NCBI GenBank assembly: GCA_965140555.1
Contig: OZ223256.1
Coordinates: 62,001-126,000, forward strand
DNA: 64,000 bases
Direction: 5' to 3'
Origin: UBA1351 sp965140555
GTDB taxonomy: Bacteria; Bacillota; Clostridia; Lachnospirales; Vallitaleaceae
Below the pieces are notes generated by a model, which worked only from the letters and a program-made list of their open reading frames with translations, ran no database searches and was not told where the DNA came from. The position numbers and the translations under genes were made by a program. This document shows, in pieces, positions 61,655-64,000 of this stretch (position 1 is the first letter of the stretch; each line of letters opens with the position of its first letter).

Positions 61655-62593
61655 TTAAGATTCGGTGTTGAATAAAGGTGTTGATAAGTATCGTTCCCCT
61701 GTATCCGGTAAAAAGACAACGATACGCTTGCCTTCATATTCCGGACGTTTTGCAATCTTTATAGCTGCCTGCAATGCAGCACCTGATGAGATTCCGACAA
61801 GAAGTCCTTCCGTTTTAGAGACAAGTCGACTTGTTTCAAAGGCTTCATCATTATCAATTTGAATCACTTCATCATAGATATCTGTATTCAGAACATCCGG
61901 TACAAATCCTGCTCCGATCCCTTGAATTTTATGAGGACCTGAATGACCACCTGATAAAACAGGTGAACCTATCGGTTCAACAGCAATAACTTTAATATCC
62001 GGATTTTTAGATTTCAAGAATTCACCAACACCGGTAATAGTCCCTCCTGTACCTATTCCGGCAACAAACACGTCCACCTCCCCATCTGTATCGGCCCAAA
62101 TTTCAGGCCCTGTTGTACTTCGATGAATGGATGGATTGGCCGGATTTACAAACTGTCCCGGAATAAAGGCATTCGGAATGTCCTCAGCCAATTCTTGTGC
62201 TTTATCAATGGCACCTTTCATCCCGCCACCTGCAGGTGTTAATACCAATTCCGCCCCATAGGCTTTTAATAAATTTCGGCGTTCAATGCTCATGGATTCA
62301 GGCATTGTCAAAATTACACGATAGCCTTTTGCTGCTCCGATATAAGCTAACCCAATACCTGTGTTTCCACTTGTAGGTTCTATAATAACAGAGTCCTTAT
62401 TCAAAAGCCCCTTACTTTCTGCATCATCAATCATTGCTTTTGCAATACGATCCTTTACACTTCCGGCTGGGTTAAAATACTCTAATTTAGCAACAATAGA
62501 TGAACGAATATCTTTTGCTGCTGCAAAGGAAGATAATTCTACAAGGGGTGTTTTTCCTACGAGTTCCGGTAAGTTTTTATAAATGTTTGCCAT
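61655..62593 (-). CDS. cysK: Cysteine synthase A (O-acetylserine thiol-lyase)
   Basis: The 312-residue PLP enzyme has Lys47 in NPAGSVKDRI (Schiff-base Lys), PTSGNTGIGLAY (substrate loop), GIGTGGTITGVG (phosphate-binding) and FLPDTGERYLSTPLF at the end. It makes cysteine from O-acetylserine and sulfide. GGAGG precedes the ATG. It is divergent from an Rrf2-family regulator, which probably controls it as CymR does in Firmicutes. Confidence 0.95.
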   Translation of the reverse strand: MANIYKNLPELVGKTPLVELSSFAAAKDIRSSIVAKLEYFNPAGSVKDRIAKAMIDDAESKGLLNKDSVIIEPTSGNTGIGLAYIGAAKGYRVILTMPESMSIERRNLLKAYGAELVLTPAGGGMKGAIDKAQELAEDIPNAFIPGQFVNPANPSIHRSTTGPEIWADTDGEVDVFVAGIGTGGTITGVGEFLKSKNPDIKVIAVEPIGSPVLSGGHSGPHKIQGIGAGFVPDVLNTDIYDEVIQIDNDEAFETSRLVSKTEGLLVGISSGAALQAAIKIAKRPEYEGKRIVVFLPDTGERYLSTPLFNTES

Positions 62594-62637
62594 GGCTTAT
62601 TCCTCCGTCTTCGATTTAAATGGATTTTTATTATATC

Positions 62638-62651
62638 AAACATATATGTTT
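62638..62651. promoter_or_regulatory. Palindrome in the cysK upstream region
   Basis: AAACATATATGTTT (62638-62651) is a perfect palindrome 45 bases ahead of cysK, next to an ATTATA (-10-like TATAAT on the minus strand, about 62630-62635). It may bind the Rrf2 regulator encoded next door. Confidence 0.45.
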
Positions 62652-62787
62652 AATATGTTTTTTCTTAATTGTTATCTTATAGGATAGTCAATTAATTGTC
62701 AACTATTTTTTTCTATCTTTTCAATACGCCATGAATCAGGGGAATCTTTGAACTCTCACCTTTTTATCACCAAAACGAAAAGGATGA

Positions 62788-62816
62788 TTGACAAATCTTT
62801 ACCCTTCAAGTATGAT
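62788..62816 (+). promoter_or_regulatory. Promoter of the Rrf2-regulator operon
   Basis: TTGACA (62788-62793), 17-bp spacer and TATGAT (62811-62816) form a near-consensus promoter 38 bases before the regulator's ATG. Confidence 0.75.
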
Positions 62817-62853
62817 TTAATACATATTATATAAGTATGAAAGGAAGGTTACT

Positions 62854-63300
62854 ATGAGATTATCAGCCAAAGGGCGCTATGCTTTAGCTGCAATGATACA
62901 TTTAGGCAGACAACCTAATCACGACAGCTATATTACGGTAATCAGTATTTCTGAGACTTTAGATATCTCCAAAATTTATTTGGAACAAGTGTTTTCCTTG
63001 CTTAAGCGTAGTGGACTCGTGACATCAACCAAAGGATCTCAAGGTGGCTATCGACTAACACGAAAACCGGATAGTATTTCTGCTCTTGATATTCTGGGTT
63101 CCATCGAATCAGCCTTATTTGAAGAGACAAAGGATACCGTCCCCGAAAAGGCACCTGAAATTGAAGCTGCTATGCAATTATGCACTTTTGAACCCCTTCA
63201 AAAAGCTATAGAAAGCACGCTTTCTTCAATGACATTAGATCAATTGGTTACTGAAGCAAACCGCCATGATGGTGATACAGGTTATATGTTCTATATATAG
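62854..63300 (+). CDS. Rrf2-family regulator, CymR-like
   Basis: The 148-residue protein starts MRLSAKGRYALAAMIHLGRQ and contains the winged-helix SISETLDISKIYLEQVFSLLKRSGLVTSTKGSQGGYRLTRKP, an Rrf2 signature. The conserved iron-sulfur cysteines of IscR (three in residues 90-105) are absent; only one Cys is seen. It therefore resembles CymR, a cysteine-metabolism repressor that partners CysK in B. subtilis and S. aureus. GGAAGG precedes its ATG. A PLP-enzyme gene follows 25 bp downstream. Confidence 0.85.
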   Translation: MRLSAKGRYALAAMIHLGRQPNHDSYITVISISETLDISKIYLEQVFSLLKRSGLVTSTKGSQGGYRLTRKPDSISALDILGSIESALFEETKDTVPEKAPEIEAAMQLCTFEPLQKAIESTLSSMTLDQLVTEANRHDGDTGYMFYI

Positions 63301-63325
63301 AATAATTAGTTTTAAGGAGACAACG

Positions 63326-64000
63326 ATGGAAAATAAAAAGGCAAGCTCATATTCAATTGAAACCCGTTGTATTCATGGCCCTGAAAAGCCATTTGACAAC
63401 TCCGGTGCCGTCAGTGTACCTATCTATCAGTCTGCTACTTTTTCCCATCTAGGGGTTGGAAAAAGTACCGGATATGACTATTCCAGATTACAAAATCCAA
63501 CAAGAGACTATACAGAACAACTGGTTTGCCAATTGGAATCCGGTGTTGACGCCATTGCTTTTTCAACCGGCATGGCTGCCATTACATGCCTCATGGAGCT
63601 GTTCGAACCCGGCGACCATATTATCGCTTCCGATGATTTATACGGCGGTTCCCTTCGTCTTTTCAATCATATAAATCGTAAAAACGGTCTAATCTTTTCT
63701 TTTGTCGATACCTCGAATATTGATGCCGTCAAAGATTACCTTACCGATCGGACAAAAGCCATTTTTATAGAAACGCCTACAAACCCCATGATGCATGTCA
63801 CAGATATTCAAGCCATAAGCACTATTGCTTCCTCTATTGAAGCACTCCTCATTGTTGACAACACATTTTTAACCCCTTATTTTCAACAACCCTTGTCCCT
63901 CGGTGCGGATATTGTTATACATAGTGGAACGAAATTTCTTGGAGGACATAACGATACCCTTGCCGGATTTTTAGTCACATCCCGTCATGCTCTCTCGGAA
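63326..64000 (+). CDS. Cys/Met-metabolism PLP enzyme, cystathionine gamma-lyase/synthase type (truncated)
   Basis: An ATG at 63326, following AAGGAG, opens a frame of 225 codons that runs off the window. It starts ETRCIHGPEKPFDNSGAVSVPIYQS and has YSRLQNPTRDYTEQ, STGMAAITCLMELF, ETPTNPMM, DNTFLTPYFQQPL and SGTKFLGGHND, whose Lys would bind PLP. It belongs to the MetB/MetC/MGL fold-type I group. Whether it is a lyase or synthase cannot be decided here. It follows the CymR-like regulator gene. Confidence 0.9.
   Translation, partial: MENKKASSYSIETRCIHGPEKPFDNSGAVSVPIYQSATFSHLGVGKSTGYDYSRLQNPTRDYTEQLVCQLESGVDAIAFSTGMAAITCLMELFEPGDHIIASDDLYGGSLRLFNHINRKNGLIFSFVDTSNIDAVKDYLTDRTKAIFIETPTNPMMHVTDIQAISTIASSIEALLIVDNTFLTPYFQQPLSLGADIVIHSGTKFLGGHNDTLAGFLVTSRHALSE

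Overview
The window is low-GC (about 40% by eye) Gram-positive DNA with strong GGAGG-type ribosome sites. The gene content is typical of an anaerobic or microaerobic member of the Clostridia (Bacillota): a flavodiiron protein, a formate/nitrite channel, SLH-domain envelope proteins, a DUF2325/DUF3793 pair, agmatine deiminase genes and an IS200-type element. The genus cannot be fixed from the sequence; an environmental clostridium of the Vallitalea/Lachnospirales kind is a guess. I saw no rRNA, tRNA, CRISPR array, prophage or replication origin. Layout: 1-7 kb holds a truncated Crp/Fnr regulator, a HAD phosphatase, an OhrR-like MarR regulator behind a three-gene ABC-2 exporter, an IS200-like element and a DEAD-box helicase. 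7-13 kb has a flavodiiron protein, two nitroreductase-like or small proteins and two secreted SLH proteins. 13-19.4 kb is one long leftward operon: CDP-alcohol phosphatidyltransferase, YnjB-like binding lipoprotein, two permeases, an ATPase, an HdrC/HdrB-like iron-sulfur pair and a TVP38 membrane protein. This set recalls the ydjXYZ-ynjABCDEF neighbourhood of E. coli. 19.4-30 kb has YibE/F, alkaline phosphatase, a chemoreceptor, a secreted unknown protein, and an ABC module of ATPase, 817-residue CARDB-like surface protein and MacB-like permease. 30-39 kb is metabolic: pirin, FNT channel, beta-mannosidase with a divergent AraC regulator, an NhaC antiporter and an APC permease. 39-46.6 kb has a fold-back element, a GNAT, an SPFH/zinc-ribbon/TPM operon (like B. 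subtilis ydjGHI), a three-gene operon of an aspartoacylase-like enzyme, its metal-site-less paralogue and a papain-fold protein, and rplY. 46.6-56 kb has a terminal-inverted-repeat element, a tripartite ABC exporter, an SDR, PutP, a nitroreductase and a 7TMR-DISM/LytTR two-component system. 56-64 kb has a YiiX-like amidase, a Fur-box-controlled DUF2325-DUF3793 pair, aguA-aguB with a membrane protein, and cysK divergent from an Rrf2 regulator that precedes a truncated trans-sulfuration enzyme gene. Common themes are envelope function (SLH proteins, four ABC systems, SPFH/TPM complex), redox and oxygen defence (flavodiiron protein, OhrR-like regulator, nitroreductases, pirin) and sulfur/iron control (Rrf2-cysK, Fur box). 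The strongest leads for undescribed biology are the YnjBCD/TVP38/HdrBC operon, the enzyme/pseudoenzyme/papain-fold operon, and two small dispersed-repeat candidates.
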